Assembly (NCBI GenBank): GCA_013285505.1
Contig: CP053450.1
Coordinates: 2,030,796-2,094,795 of the forward strand
From: Planctomycetota bacterium
Lineage (GTDB): Bacteria; Planctomycetota; Phycisphaerae; Phycisphaerales; UBA1924
Reading direction: 5' to 3'
Length of the DNA: 64,000 bases
The translations under genes and the position numbers were made by a program. Below the pieces are notes generated by a model, which searched no databases, had not been told where the DNA came from, and saw only the letters and a program-made list of their open reading frames with translations. The first letter of the stretch is position 1; each line of letters opens with the position of its first letter. Shown here in pieces: positions 1 through 8,973 of the stretch.

Positions 1-589
1 CACCGACCCAGAGCGTCTGGTCGGCCGGGTCCATCGCCAGGCCGTAGGCGTAGGTGCCCTGGCTGGCGGTGAAGGTGGACAGCACATTGCCGGCCATGTC
101 CAGTTGGCGGATCACCCGGGTCAGCCCGTCGCTCACCCACAGCGTGCCGTTCTGCATGTCGTAGGTGATGCCGGAGGTCGCAAAGCCGACCTGGAACATC
201 ACCTGCGGGTTGCTCCAGTCGCGATCGAACGAGTACAGGTTGTAGTCGCCGTTGTGCTGGACCGCGTAGTTGTGATCAACGCCGTTGGTGGTGCCGTCGT
301 ACCAGTTGCCGACCGCGGGCATGGCGTAGCTCGAGCCGAGCGGATTGCCGAACAGGTCGTACTCGGCACCGCCGAAGCTGCTGACACCGCTGCCGCCGGT
401 CCGGATGGTGCCGGACACCGCCAGCGCGTTCTCGCCGACGTTGCCGTTGTTCCACGAGCGAACGACCGAGCCGCCCTGGACGACAGCCATCGCCGCCGAA
501 TCATAGTCGGTCACGAACAGCTCGCTGGTCTGTGCTGTCGCGGACGTTGCGAGCAAGCCAACAAGCCCGACCACGGGTGCGTATCTCAT
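1..589 (-). CDS. Secreted repeat protein, N-terminal part (runs off left edge)
   Basis: The frame opens at ATG 589 and stays open to base 1, so the C-terminus is missing. The first 20 or so residues (MRYAPVVGLVGLLATSATA) are a Sec signal peptide with a likely cut before the Gln at residue 20. The rest is rich in Gly, Asn, Asp, Trp and Tyr, with short segments such as RVIRQLDMAGNVLSTF and LWVSDGLTR. These resemble blades of an NHL/SMP-30-like beta-propeller. Such exported proteins in Phycisphaerae often end in a PEP-CTERM or dockerin-like tail, which cannot be checked here. The function is unknown. It is separated from lspA by about 145 bases. Confidence 0.7.
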   Translation of the reverse strand, partial: MRYAPVVGLVGLLATSATAQTSELFVTDYDSAAMAVVQGGSVVRSWNNGNVGENALAVSGTIRTGGSGVSSFGGAEYDLFGNPLGSSYAMPAVGNWYDGTTNGVDHNYAVQHNGDYNLYSFDRDWSNPQVMFQVGFATSGITYDMQNGTLWVSDGLTRVIRQLDMAGNVLSTFTASQGTYAYGLAMDPADQTLWVG

Positions 590-732
590 GTCTTCTCCTC
601 ATCGTCGAGTACCGAATGCCGTGAAGTCTGCCGTTCATGCTCCGCGACAATACTCAGCATACCAGCCGTACAAAGCCGACACAAGAGCCTCCGCGGCACA
701 ATCAGCCGGACGTATTGCCCGGATTGCCTACC

Positions 733-1470
733 TTACGGCTGCGCGGCCGGTTTCGGCATCCGCCACATCGCCACCATCAGTCCGATCACGCCCAGGATCA
801 GGAACAGGTCGGCGATATTGGACACCCACGGCCACACCTGCCCAGAGGGGTCGTTCGGCCAGGTCCACCCGAACGGCAGCACCACTCCGGGCAGCGGGTG
901 CAAGAAGTCGCGGACGCACGCGAACACGAGACGGTCGTAGACATTGCCCAGACCGCCGCCGAGCACCAGGCCGATCGAGATGTGGGCGAGCCGATCGCGG
1001 GCGTCGGTCCAGTGGGCAAAGGCCCAGAGGCCCAGCCCGACGGCGATCATCGTGAAGACCACGAAGATCCAGCGCTTGCCTGCGCCTAGCCCGAACACCG
1101 CCCCTTGATTGAGCACGAGTTGAAACTCCAGCACGCTCGGGATCACCGTCCGCGGGTTGTGCGGCGGGATGAGCCCCTGGATCGAATTCCCCGCCGAGGT
1201 GAGCGTGACCACCGCCTCGCGATCGATCAGCACGGGCGTGTCCGCGACCCGGGCAAAGGCGATCGATTTGCTGATCAAGTCGATACCAAGGCTGAGCACC
1301 ACCACCACGAGCAACAGCGCCCACGCTTTGTGCGAGCGATACGCGGGCACAAGCTGACGGTGCGGTGCGGTCTCTGTCGGGGCGGCAGCCGCGGCGTCTG
1401 GTGGTGGGGGAGTCGGCTCTGCGCCGGTGTCGCCGGGCGGCGTCGGTTGATCGCGGTCGGCCTCGGTCAT
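733..1470 (-). CDS. lspA: Lipoprotein signal peptidase (signal peptidase II)
   Basis: The 245-aa protein is longer than the usual ~160 aa because of a Pro/Ala-rich cytoplasmic tail of about 60 residues before the first membrane segment (AWALLLVVVVLSLGIDLISK). The two catalytic aspartates of the A8 family are visible in GNVYDR and SNIADLFL, and the conserved N-x-G motif is present as LNQGAVFGLG. There are four membrane helices. The enzyme cleaves signal peptides from diacylated prolipoproteins in the inner membrane. The start ATG at 1470 overlaps the stop of the upstream DksA-like gene by four bases (ATGA), so the pair is translationally coupled. An upstream in-frame start at 1521 would lie inside that gene. 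Confidence 0.93.
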   Translation of the reverse strand: MTEADRDQPTPPGDTGAEPTPPPPDAAAAAPTETAPHRQLVPAYRSHKAWALLLVVVVLSLGIDLISKSIAFARVADTPVLIDREAVVTLTSAGNSIQGLIPPHNPRTVIPSVLEFQLVLNQGAVFGLGAGKRWIFVVFTMIAVGLGLWAFAHWTDARDRLAHISIGLVLGGGLGNVYDRLVFACVRDFLHPLPGVVLPFGWTWPNDPSGQVWPWVSNIADLFLILGVIGLMVAMWRMPKPAAQP

Positions 1471-2579
1471 CGGCCGTGGCGTTCCATCGCCCGGGCCGCC
1501 TCGATCGAGAACCGCGCCCACGGAAGCTCGTCGAGCCGTTCCTTGCTGATCGGCTTGCCGGTCTGGGCGCAGATGCCGTAGGTCTTGTCCGCGATGCGGT
1601 CGAGGGCCGCGTCGATCTCCTTGAGCAGCGTGCGATCGGCCGCGGCCAAGTCAAGCGAGAGCGTCTGGTCATACGAATCGCTGCCCTGGTCGGCCATGTG
1701 CTGCGGCAGGCTCGAACTCGCCCCGCCGTCGCTCTTGAGCGCCTCGTTCTCCATCGAGTCGATGTCGCCGAGCAACTCGCGGCGCTTGCGGTGCAGCACC
1801 TCGGCGTACTTCTCGAGCTGCCGTTTGGTAAAGGGCGACTTCACCTTCTTGCCATCCGAGCCGTCGCCGTCCCCGGAAGCGGTCGGCGCGTTGCTCGACG
1901 GGATCAGCGGCCGTCCGCTGCTCAGGCCCATGCCCATGATCGAGCCGGTCGGTGCAGGGACAGAAGGCCGACCCTTCGGCGGCTGCTCGCGGCGGATGAT
2001 CCGCTTCTTGGTGACGATCGTGATGCCCTTGCGGTTCGACTTGCCGGCCTCAGCCTCGGCCTTGGCAGCAGCCTTCTTGCTCGCGGCGGTCTCGGGCTTG
2101 GCCGATTTCGCAGCCGCTTTCTTGCTCGTCGCCTTCTTGCTCGTGGACTTCTTGGCGGCGACCTTCTTGCTCGCGGTCTTCTTCGCCGCGGCCTTCTTCG
2201 TCCCGGAAGCCTTCTTCGGGCTCGCAGCCTTCGCGCCGGCCGCCGCCGGTGCCTTCGTCGTGGCCTTGGCGGCCGACTTCTTCGCCGCGGCCTTCTTCGT
2301 GGGAGCTTTCTTGGCGGCCTTCTTCGCGCCGCTCGCGGCCGGTGCAGCCTTCGCCGTGGCGGCTCGCTTCGCCGGAGCCTTCTTTGCAACGGCCTTCTTT
2401 GCCGTTCGCGAACCGGCCTTGGAGGCCTTCTTCTTCGCGGCCTTCTTGGCGGCCGGAGCCGCCGCGCCGGCAGCCGACTTCGCCTTCGAACCGGTCGACG
2501 ACTTCTTCGCCGACCCCTTCGAGTCCGCGGCCTTTCGGGTCTTCGCCTTCTTCGTTGTTGTAGCGGCCTTTTTTGCCAA
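1467..2579 (-). CDS. TraR/DksA-family protein with long histone-like Lys/Ala-rich N-terminus
   Basis: About 220 N-terminal residues are a low-complexity AAKK/KKAA tail resembling histone H1 or AlgP. The last 120 residues form a DksA/TraR-type coiled-coil hairpin (KRRELLGDIDSMENEAL) and globular end (DKTYGICAQTGKPISKERLDELP). Of the four zinc-ligand Cys of classical DksA only the first remains (CAQT); the distal pair is replaced (FSIEAARA), as in zinc-less YteA-like members. The likely role is binding RNA polymerase or its secondary channel with non-specific DNA contact through the tail; this is inferred. I prefer the TTG start at 2579 because an AGGA lies 8 bases upstream. In-frame ATGs at 2636 and 2696 lack a clear ribosome site. 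It is coupled to lspA. Confidence 0.75.
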   Translation of the reverse strand: MAKKAATTTKKAKTRKAADSKGSAKKSSTGSKAKSAAGAAAPAAKKAAKKKASKAGSRTAKKAVAKKAPAKRAATAKAAPAASGAKKAAKKAPTKKAAAKKSAAKATTKAPAAAGAKAASPKKASGTKKAAAKKTASKKVAAKKSTSKKATSKKAAAKSAKPETAASKKAAAKAEAEAGKSNRKGITIVTKKRIIRREQPPKGRPSVPAPTGSIMGMGLSSGRPLIPSSNAPTASGDGDGSDGKKVKSPFTKRQLEKYAEVLHRKRRELLGDIDSMENEALKSDGGASSSLPQHMADQGSDSYDQTLSLDLAAADRTLLKEIDAALDRIADKTYGICAQTGKPISKERLDELPWARFSIEAARAMERHGR

Positions 2580-2703
2580 AATGTTGGTCCTAGGGGCTAT
2601 GCCCCGACTTGTAGCGCGGCACAAACTAGCGACCATGGGTAAGAAAGTCAAAGCATTTGGGTTGTTTTTGGTAATCTGACCGGCCGGAATCGGCATCTGG
2701 CGG

Positions 2704-3756
2704 TCAGTCAGCCCCGCTCGCGACCGAATCAGTCATTTGTTCGGTAAACGACCCCATCCGACGGAACCGTGCGTACCGCTGCTCTACCAGCACATCCGGG
2801 TGGATCTCCCGGAGCTTGGTCAGCTCGTCGATCACCCAGCGCTCCAGCCGCGTGGCAGCCCCGTCCGGATCGCGATGGGCCCCGCCGAGCGGTTCGTCGA
2901 TGATCGAGTCGATGATCCCCAACTCCAGATTGTCGCGCGAAGTCAGCCGCAGCGCGATCGCCGCGGCATCGTTCGTCCGCTCGTTGGCCTGCTTCCAGAG
3001 AATCGCGGCACACCCCTCGGGGCTGATGACCGAGTACCAGGAGTGCTGCAGCATGGCGACGCGGTTGGCCACCGCGATGCCCAGCGCACCACCAGAGCCG
3101 CCCTCACCGATCACCACCGTGACGATCGGCGTCCGCAACGCCGACATCTCGCGAAGATTCACCGCGATCGCCTCGGCCTGGCCCCGCTGCTCAGCGCCCA
3201 GCCCGGGGTAGGCACCCTGCGTGTCCACCAACGTCACGATCGGCAGCTGGTACTTCTCCGCGAGCTGCATCTTCGCGAGCGCCTTGCGATAGCCCTCGGG
3301 GTGCGCACACCCGAAGTGGCACGCGAGCTTCTCCTGCGTGTTCCGACCCTTCTGGTGACCGACGATCAGGCATTTCACCGAGCCGATACGCCCGAAGCCC
3401 GTGACAATCGCCGGGTCGTCGCCGTAGCGACGGTCCCCGTGCAGCTCACAGAAGTCGCGGCAGAGCCGGTCGATGTAGTCCCGCGTCTGCGGCCGGTGCG
3501 GATGGCGCGCCACCCGGACCGTGTTCCACGGGCTGAGGTTCGAATACAGCTCCCGCAGCACATCGTCGCGACGAGCCCGCAGGGCCGCAAGATCCGCGGG
3601 GCTGGTCCGCCCGTTTGTCTCGGTCCCCTCGGCGGTGATCCCGCCAAGGGCGGGGATCTCGGCACCGCCGCCAGCGACGGCCCGTTCGGCGTCGGCGATC
3701 TGCCGCTCGATCTCGACCACCGGCCGCTCAAATTCGAGTTGGTAAAACGTGCTCAT
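2704..3756 (-). CDS. accA: Acetyl-CoA carboxylase carboxyltransferase subunit alpha
   Basis: The 350-aa protein is full length for AccA (~320 aa). It transfers the carboxyl group from carboxybiotin to acetyl-CoA, together with AccD, to make malonyl-CoA for fatty-acid synthesis. Visible hallmarks are RHPHRPQTRDYIDRL, the ELHGDR segment, GHQKGRNT, NFGCAHPEGYRKALR-like (here FGCAHPEGYRKALAKM), DTQGAYPG and the oxyanion region GEGGSGGALGI. The start at 3756 follows GGGAG at a spacing of five; the open frame continues upstream to 3849 without a better start. AccD is not in the window. Confidence 0.96.
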   Translation of the reverse strand: MSTFYQLEFERPVVEIERQIADAERAVAGGGAEIPALGGITAEGTETNGRTSPADLAALRARRDDVLRELYSNLSPWNTVRVARHPHRPQTRDYIDRLCRDFCELHGDRRYGDDPAIVTGFGRIGSVKCLIVGHQKGRNTQEKLACHFGCAHPEGYRKALAKMQLAEKYQLPIVTLVDTQGAYPGLGAEQRGQAEAIAVNLREMSALRTPIVTVVIGEGGSGGALGIAVANRVAMLQHSWYSVISPEGCAAILWKQANERTNDAAAIALRLTSRDNLELGIIDSIIDEPLGGAHRDPDGAATRLERWVIDELTKLREIHPDVLVEQRYARFRRMGSFTEQMTDSVASGAD

Positions 3757-3878
3757 CAGGACTCCCGGCAGGGCACCAACACCCCCGCAAGTGTATCGCC
3801 ACCGACATCGCCGGCGGCACAGCGGCCGCAGGGCGAACCGGCCGGGCACCAGGCCGTTTGGGGCCTTACGCTCACCGC

Positions 3879-4800
3879 ATGCAGACCCCGCCCAACGTGG
3901 CCGAAAGCCCCCAATCGGTTCCCCTGGCCCGCCCCCTGCTCGTCATCGGGGGCGGCAACATGGGCGGGGCCATCATCTCCGGCGCTGTCCGGGCCGGAGT
4001 CCTCGCCGGCGAGCGGGTCGTCATCGTCGATCCGAACCCCGAAAAACACGCCCCGTTCGAGAAGCTTGGCATCCGGTGCGTGACCTCGATCCCGCACGGT
4101 CTGGAGGCCTTCGCCGCCCTCGAGGCGGCCGCGTGCGGGACGGACGAGGGGTTGGTGATGCTGGCCGTCAAGCCGCAGATGCTGGGCGCGGTCGCCGCCG
4201 AACTGGCCGGGACGCTCCGGCAGAGCCCCCGCCCAGTGCTCTCGATCCTCGCGGGGATCACCACCGCGCGTCTGAGCTGCCGAGCTGGGAGGCCGCCCAA
4301 TCCGGCTCATGCCCAACACCCCCGCCCAGATCGGCAAGGGCCTCACCGCGCTCTGCGTCGAGCCCGCGCCCGCGGGCGCCGGGCAGGCCGGGCGTGCGAC
4401 CCCAACCGCCGAGGAACTCGCCGCCACCCGCCGCCTGTTCGAGTCGGTCGGGCGCGTGGTCGAACTGCCCGAGAGCCTGCTCGACGCCTTCACTGGCGTG
4501 GCGGGCAGCGGCCCGGCGTACGTCTTCCTCCTCGCCGAAGGCATGCTCGCGGGGGCCGAGGCGGTGGGCTTCGATCGCGAGACCGGGCTCGAACTCGTCC
4601 GCGCGACGATCGCGGGAGCGGCCGGGCTGCTCGAGGCAGCGGCAGAAACCGACCCGGCCGCGCTGCGCGCCATGGTGACCAGCAAGGGCGGCACCACGGC
4701 CGCCGCGACGGACGTCCTCGCCGAGCACCGCATGCCCTTCGCTCTTCGCGAGGCCATTGTTGCGGCCCGGGACCGCGGGCGAGCGCTCTCGCAGGGCTGA
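3879..4800 (+). CDS. proC: Pyrroline-5-carboxylate reductase (apparent frameshift near 4274)
   Basis: ProC catalyses NAD(P)H-dependent reduction of pyrroline-5-carboxylate, the last step of proline synthesis. The first part (to about 4272) has the Rossmann motif LLVIGGGNMGGAII and the segment MLAVKPQMLGAV. The second part, in another frame, holds RLMPNTPAQIGKG, the family signature VAGSGPAYVFLLAEG and the C-terminal helices (VTSKGGTTAAA). The two halves join exactly if one base is removed near 4274, giving ITTARLAAELGGRPIRLMPNTP. As written, neither frame encodes the enzyme. A single-base sequence error is more likely than loss, because both halves stay well conserved. Confidence 0.9.
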
Positions 4801-4818
4801 GGCTGCACGGCGAACTCG

Positions 4819-5971
4819 CTACTCGAGGAGGTCACGCAGCACCGGCGTCACCGCGTCGGCGTAGCGCGTCATGCCCATGTCGTTGGGGTGCGAGCCGTCG
4901 GTCATCGCCTCTTCGTAGTCGGATCCCAGCAGTCGCTCGCTCTCGATGTACGCCAGATCGGTCACGCCCGACTCCCGCAACTCGGCAAAGACGGTGCGGA
5001 GCGCCTCGCGGTTGCCCTCGTTGCGCTGTCGAGCCGAATCCTGGACCCACGCGTACCCGTACCGCCGGTCCTCGACCAGCACGATCGGCGCGCTCGGACG
5101 GGCCCCGCGGATCGTGCGGACCAGGTGCCCGGCGCGTTCGAGGATCTGGGCACCGTTCATGTTGGGCGCGCAATCGATGACATACGCCGCCGCGTCGAGT
5201 TCGGCCAGCAGCGAGGCGACCTCAGGCTCCATACGCCCGTTGCCCGAGAACCCGAGGTTGATCGTGGGTGCAGCCAGCCTCCGCCCGACGATCGATGGCC
5301 ACGCCATGCCCGGCCGCGAAGCCGCACGCCCCGTGCAGGATCGAGGTGCCGTAGAACACAACCGGTTTCGCCGGCCTCGGGGCGATCGGCGTAAACGCCG
5401 CCCCCTCGGACACACCGATCTCGAACGACTCGACCCCGTTGTAGAGCGGCAGATAGGTGCGCCATGCGCGCGCGCCGCCGTCGAGGTTCCTGATCAGCGT
5501 GCCCTCGTTGGCCTTGCCGGTCGGCTTGAAGACCGCCGCCCATCGCCAGCGGTCGCCGTCGAGGCCGTAGAGATCGACCCCGCTCACCCCCGTCGCCGGC
5601 ATGTGGGGCATGTCGAGGCGGTCAGAGCGGAGGGTGTAGCGGACGTGGATCTCGCGGGCGTCGGTCTCGAACGACGCGAACATCCCCGCCGAGTGCCGGC
5701 TGAGCTGCCAGACCGGATCGCGAACCACACCTTCTGCGCGCGCAGGCAGCCGGTCGAAGAACGCCGCGGTGTCCGACCAGCCGCGCCCCTCCACGCCCCA
5801 GGTAGTGACATCGTGCCAGTCGATCGCGCCGGTCGCGTTCGTTCTGTCGGGCGCGGCTGCAACGTTGGTGATCCGACGCTGGGACGGGCTTTGCGCGTGA
5901 CTCAGGGGTGCCAGTGCCACCGCCGCGGCGGCACCACCGGTTCTGACGAGGAAGCTGCGCCGTTCGAGCAT
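4819..5971 (-). CDS. Tat-exported SGNH/GDSL hydrolase (apparent frameshift near 5322)
   Basis: The N-terminus MLERRSFLVRTGGAAAAVALAP has a twin-arginine signal (RRSFLVR). A ~170-residue beta-rich domain follows, then the SGNH hydrolase. Block I is FYGTSILHGAC with the nucleophile Ser; a later block is NLGFSGNG; the Asp/His pair lies in DGSHPNDMGM. This arrangement is the two-domain esterase type of planctomycetes and Bacteroidetes. The frame breaks at GGCTTCGCGG near 5322. Dropping one T restores GACGSRPGMAWPSIVG. It probably deacetylates polysaccharide or hydrolyses an ester outside the cytoplasm; the substrate is unknown. The start is at ATG 5971. Confidence 0.82.
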
Positions 5972-5994
5972 GACGGTCTCCTGTTCGGACTGGC

Positions 5995-7161
5995 TTAGTG
6001 GTCCCGGCGCCGGAAGACCAGCGCGGCGATGCCGAGGACGACGCCCTCGAAGAGCAGTGACGTGCCAAGGACCCACCAGACTGGTCGGGATCGGATCACC
6101 TCCTGCGCGCGCAGGCTGACCTCGCTGTCCTCCATCTCGATCTCGCCGGTGTCCTTGTCGATCTTCGGGGCCTCGTGCGTCTCATCAATCTGGTTGGCGG
6201 TTTTGAGGTCCGCCATCGAAATGAGCCAACGTTCCAGGAGGCCGATCGTCTCGCCCGTCTTGGGGATCACGGTCTTGGCCATGTAGACGCCTCTGGCCCA
6301 CGGCCGAAGCGCGTCGAGCATTTCCTCGGACTTGGTTCGCTGTTCGAACACCAGCGAGGCCCAGGGCGTGAGCCCGATGATGTCTTCGTCGGTCGCGACG
6401 TAGCCCGCGGGAAGCGGGTCACCCTGATTAGTGTGTCGGGCGGTGAGGATCTTGGTGGTGTCGGCCCGTTTGGTCTCAATGCTGGTGGTGTAGGCATCGA
6501 CCCTTGCCTCGTTGCTGACCCTGATGCCCATCACGATGGCATCTCCGAAGTTCAGTACGAAGCACATGAACCAGAAGAGGAGTGTGAGCAGGAGTGCCGC
6601 GATCGTGGAACGCGTGAGCACACCGACCAATGCACACACGCCGAACAGGTAGCTGAAGAACACGACCACGAGCGGGATCGCGAGGAACAGCCCCGGCTCC
6701 CACGCGCCGCCCCGGATGCCGATCACGAGAAACGACGCCGTGGTGAACGCCGCGACCTGCAGGCCCGCAAACAGCAGTCCGGTCGCGTATTTCGTAAGGA
6801 AGAGACGGGTTCTGGAGATTGGCTTGCTCAGCAACATTTCGATCGAGCCGCCGGAGATCATCTCGGGGATGATGCCCGCGGTCGAGATGAGCGCGAGGAC
6901 CGTCGCGATCCACGTGAGCCAGATCCCGAGCCCGAGATTGACAAACAGGCTCTTGTAGAGCATCGCCGGGGGGATCTGCTCACTGGTCACCGGGATGAAG
7001 CCGATCCGGAACCACAGGATGCTCACGCCCTCTTCGTCAATCCCGATGGCGGCGTAAATCAGCACGACCAGCCCCGAGAGCAGCATCGTGATCCAGAACA
7101 GCTTCTTGGCGTTCAGCTCGCGGTAGGCGTCAACGAACAGGGCGATGGTCTGGGTGATCAC
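5995..7161 (-). CDS. ABC transporter permease (ABC-2 type)
   Basis: The 388-aa integral membrane protein has about six helices: one near the N-terminus (LFWITMLLSGLVVLIYAAIG), a central group starting at IWLTWIATVLALISTAGI, and one at the very end (VVLGIAALVFRRRDH). The segment GIIPEMISGGSIEMLLSKPISRTRLFL is the typical ABC-2 region. A soluble loop of about 150 residues precedes the last helix. The start overlaps the stop of the ATPase gene at 7158 by four bases, so the two form a coupled exporter operon. The substrate is unknown; Phycisphaerae often use such pairs in envelope or gliding-like systems. Confidence 0.88.
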   Translation of the reverse strand: MITQTIALFVDAYRELNAKKLFWITMLLSGLVVLIYAAIGIDEEGVSILWFRIGFIPVTSEQIPPAMLYKSLFVNLGLGIWLTWIATVLALISTAGIIPEMISGGSIEMLLSKPISRTRLFLTKYATGLLFAGLQVAAFTTASFLVIGIRGGAWEPGLFLAIPLVVVFFSYLFGVCALVGVLTRSTIAALLLTLLFWFMCFVLNFGDAIVMGIRVSNEARVDAYTTSIETKRADTTKILTARHTNQGDPLPAGYVATDEDIIGLTPWASLVFEQRTKSEEMLDALRPWARGVYMAKTVIPKTGETIGLLERWLISMADLKTANQIDETHEAPKIDKDTGEIEMEDSEVSLRAQEVIRSRPVWWVLGTSLLFEGVVLGIAALVFRRRDH

Positions 7162-8264
7162 GAGTCACCTCCCTTGGCCGCGGCCTTCATGTCGCGTTTG
7201 GGGTTCTTCGAGGACTTTGCACCGGGCGCAGCCCCGCCGCCATCAACCGCCGCCATGAAGAGATCCTCCAGAGAAGGACGCTTCGGCCGAATCGACTTGA
7301 TCACCCCGCCGTGCGCGCGCACCTTGTCGATGATCGGCTGCACCGCCGCGGCGTCGGTCGTTCCGACCCGGAGCATGGCGTGGTCCACCTCGACCCACTC
7401 GCCGGTGGCCAACTCCCCGCGGCCGCCCACCCGCTTGGCAAGACCGGCGTTCTCCGCACCGGTCTCGTCGAACCGCACCATCCCCGGCAGGGAAGCCGCG
7501 AGCTGCTTGGCCGACTCTTCGCCGGCGAGCTCGATCTCGTAGCACTCCTGCCCGGCGGTCAGCTCGTCGATGGTGCCCTGCCGGGCGACCTCGCCGTGGA
7601 CGAGGATCGACACTCTGTCGCAGACCATCTCGAGCTCGCTGAGCAGGTGGCTGTTGAGGAACACGGTCTTGCCACGGCGTTTCAGCTCGGCCAGGATCTC
7701 CCGGATATCACGACGGCCGACGGGGTCCACACCATCGGTCGGCTCGTCGAGCAGCACGATGTCCGGATCGTTCATCAGGGCCTGGGCGATGCCGACCCGC
7801 TGGCGCATCCCCTTGCTGTAGCGGCTGACGCGGGTGGTGCCCCAGTCCTGCATGCCGACGAGCTCGAGCAACTCGGGGATTCGGGCCTTGCGGACACTGC
7901 GGGGCACCTCGTTGAGGGCGGCGTAGAAATCGAGCACCTGAGCGCCCGTCAGATAACCGGGGAAGCGGTGGTGCTCGGGCAGATACCCGATGCGGCGGAG
8001 CACGTGCTTGCTGCCGACCGGCTCGCCGAGCATCGTGCCCTTGCACTGGGACGGGCGGATGACCGTCATCAGGATCTTGACCAGCGTGCTCTTGCCGGCG
8101 CCGTTGGGCCCGAGCAGGCCGAACACCTCGCCCTCTCGCACCCGCATCTGGATGCCCTTAAGGGCGTGGATCTTGCCCTTGTAGATCTTCCCGACCGCGG
8201 CGAGGTCGATCGCCCACTCACTGCCGCCCGACGCTCTCGCCGGTGCCAACGTCTGGTCACTCAT
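7158..8264 (-). CDS. ABC transporter ATP-binding protein
   Basis: This 368-aa ATPase has Walker A GPNGAGKS, signature YSKGMRQRVGIAQAL, Walker B IVLLDEPTDGVDP and the H-loop NSHLL. The layout is that of DRA/CcmA-like export ATPases of ABC-2 systems. A C-terminal extension of about 130 residues after the ATPase ends in a Lys/Ala-rich tail. The ATG at 8264 follows AAGGGGCCAGG; the upstream frame to 8480 is not conserved in style. It partners the permease immediately downstream through an overlapping stop/start. Confidence 0.93.
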   Translation of the reverse strand: MSDQTLAPARASGGSEWAIDLAAVGKIYKGKIHALKGIQMRVREGEVFGLLGPNGAGKSTLVKILMTVIRPSQCKGTMLGEPVGSKHVLRRIGYLPEHHRFPGYLTGAQVLDFYAALNEVPRSVRKARIPELLELVGMQDWGTTRVSRYSKGMRQRVGIAQALMNDPDIVLLDEPTDGVDPVGRRDIREILAELKRRGKTVFLNSHLLSELEMVCDRVSILVHGEVARQGTIDELTAGQECYEIELAGEESAKQLAASLPGMVRFDETGAENAGLAKRVGGRGELATGEWVEVDHAMLRVGTTDAAAVQPIIDKVRAHGGVIKSIRPKRPSLEDLFMAAVDGGGAAPGAKSSKNPKRDMKAAAKGGDS

Positions 8265-8296
8265 CCTGGCCCCTTCCCGCTTGGTGCGGATCCTGG

Positions 8297-8962
8297 CTAC
8301 GCCCCGGTGCCCCGGGGACGCTTCACCGCAACGACATCGAATCGATGCCAATGTTTGGGATTGTCGAGGGCGTCCTTGCCGTCGTCTTCCTCTTCGTGGA
8401 AGTACTCGATGTCGAATCCGGAGAGCAGGCCCTCGGCCTCGGCCCGCGTCTGGTGGGAGCGATCGGGAATGTCCGCCCAATCGTCACGGTCGCCGAAGAA
8501 CTGACCGGCGAAGCGGCCGCCCGGCTCGACGACGCCGACGATGGTTGCCCACAGTGCCGCGAAGTGCTCGGGCGGGCAGAAGGGGAGGCTGAAGCTGGCA
8601 TTCACGAACCGGGCCCGGGGAAGCACGAGGCCCTCGAACGGTTCGTGCCGGATCTCGAGGCGGTCGGGGTGAGGCAGTTCCCGCTCGCGGAGGCGGCGGA
8701 GGGCGTCGGGGTGCCCGTCGATCGCGACCACACGCCAGCCTCGCCGGAGCAGTTCCACGGTGTCGCGGCCCTCACCGCACCCCAGATCGACAGACAGAGG
8801 CGGAGCTCCTGAGGCGGCATCCGGCCCGCCGTCAGCCTCGAAGGCGTCCAGAGCCCGGACCAGCGTCTCGCGGGGCGGCTTGCCGGCGACGCGGTTGAAG
8901 TAGTTGGGCCAGTCGCGCTGGGCGGCGTAGACGTGGGCGGGTTTGGGTGATTGATCTGACAT
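8297..8962 (-). CDS. Class I SAM-dependent methyltransferase (TehB-like)
   Basis: The 221-aa protein has SAM motif I LSVDLGCGEGRDTVELLRR, an acidic residue after strand 2 (VVAIDGHPDAL) and later strands VNASFSLPF and GGRFAGQFFGDRDDW. The opening YFNRVAGKPPRETL and the central FCPPEHF resemble TehB/tellurite-resistance-type and thiopurine-like methyltransferases. The methyl acceptor cannot be read from the sequence. It is divergent from ubiD, with the two starts only 11 bases apart, so their promoters must overlap the opposite coding regions or share this site. Confidence 0.85.
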   Translation of the reverse strand: MSDQSPKPAHVYAAQRDWPNYFNRVAGKPPRETLVRALDAFEADGGPDAASGAPPLSVDLGCGEGRDTVELLRRGWRVVAIDGHPDALRRLRERELPHPDRLEIRHEPFEGLVLPRARFVNASFSLPFCPPEHFAALWATIVGVVEPGGRFAGQFFGDRDDWADIPDRSHQTRAEAEGLLSGFDIEYFHEEEDDGKDALDNPKHWHRFDVVAVKRPRGTGA

Positions 8963-8973
8963 AGGCTCACACG

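Noticed and set aside
1900..2570. Repetitive DNA resembling a tandem repeat or CRISPR-like array
   Set aside because: The repetition is codon-level (Lys and Ala codons) within the histone-like tail; there are no spacers or uniform repeats.
4258..4835. Minus-strand frames opposite proC
   Set aside because: No domain; the plus strand reads as ProC once the frame break is allowed for.
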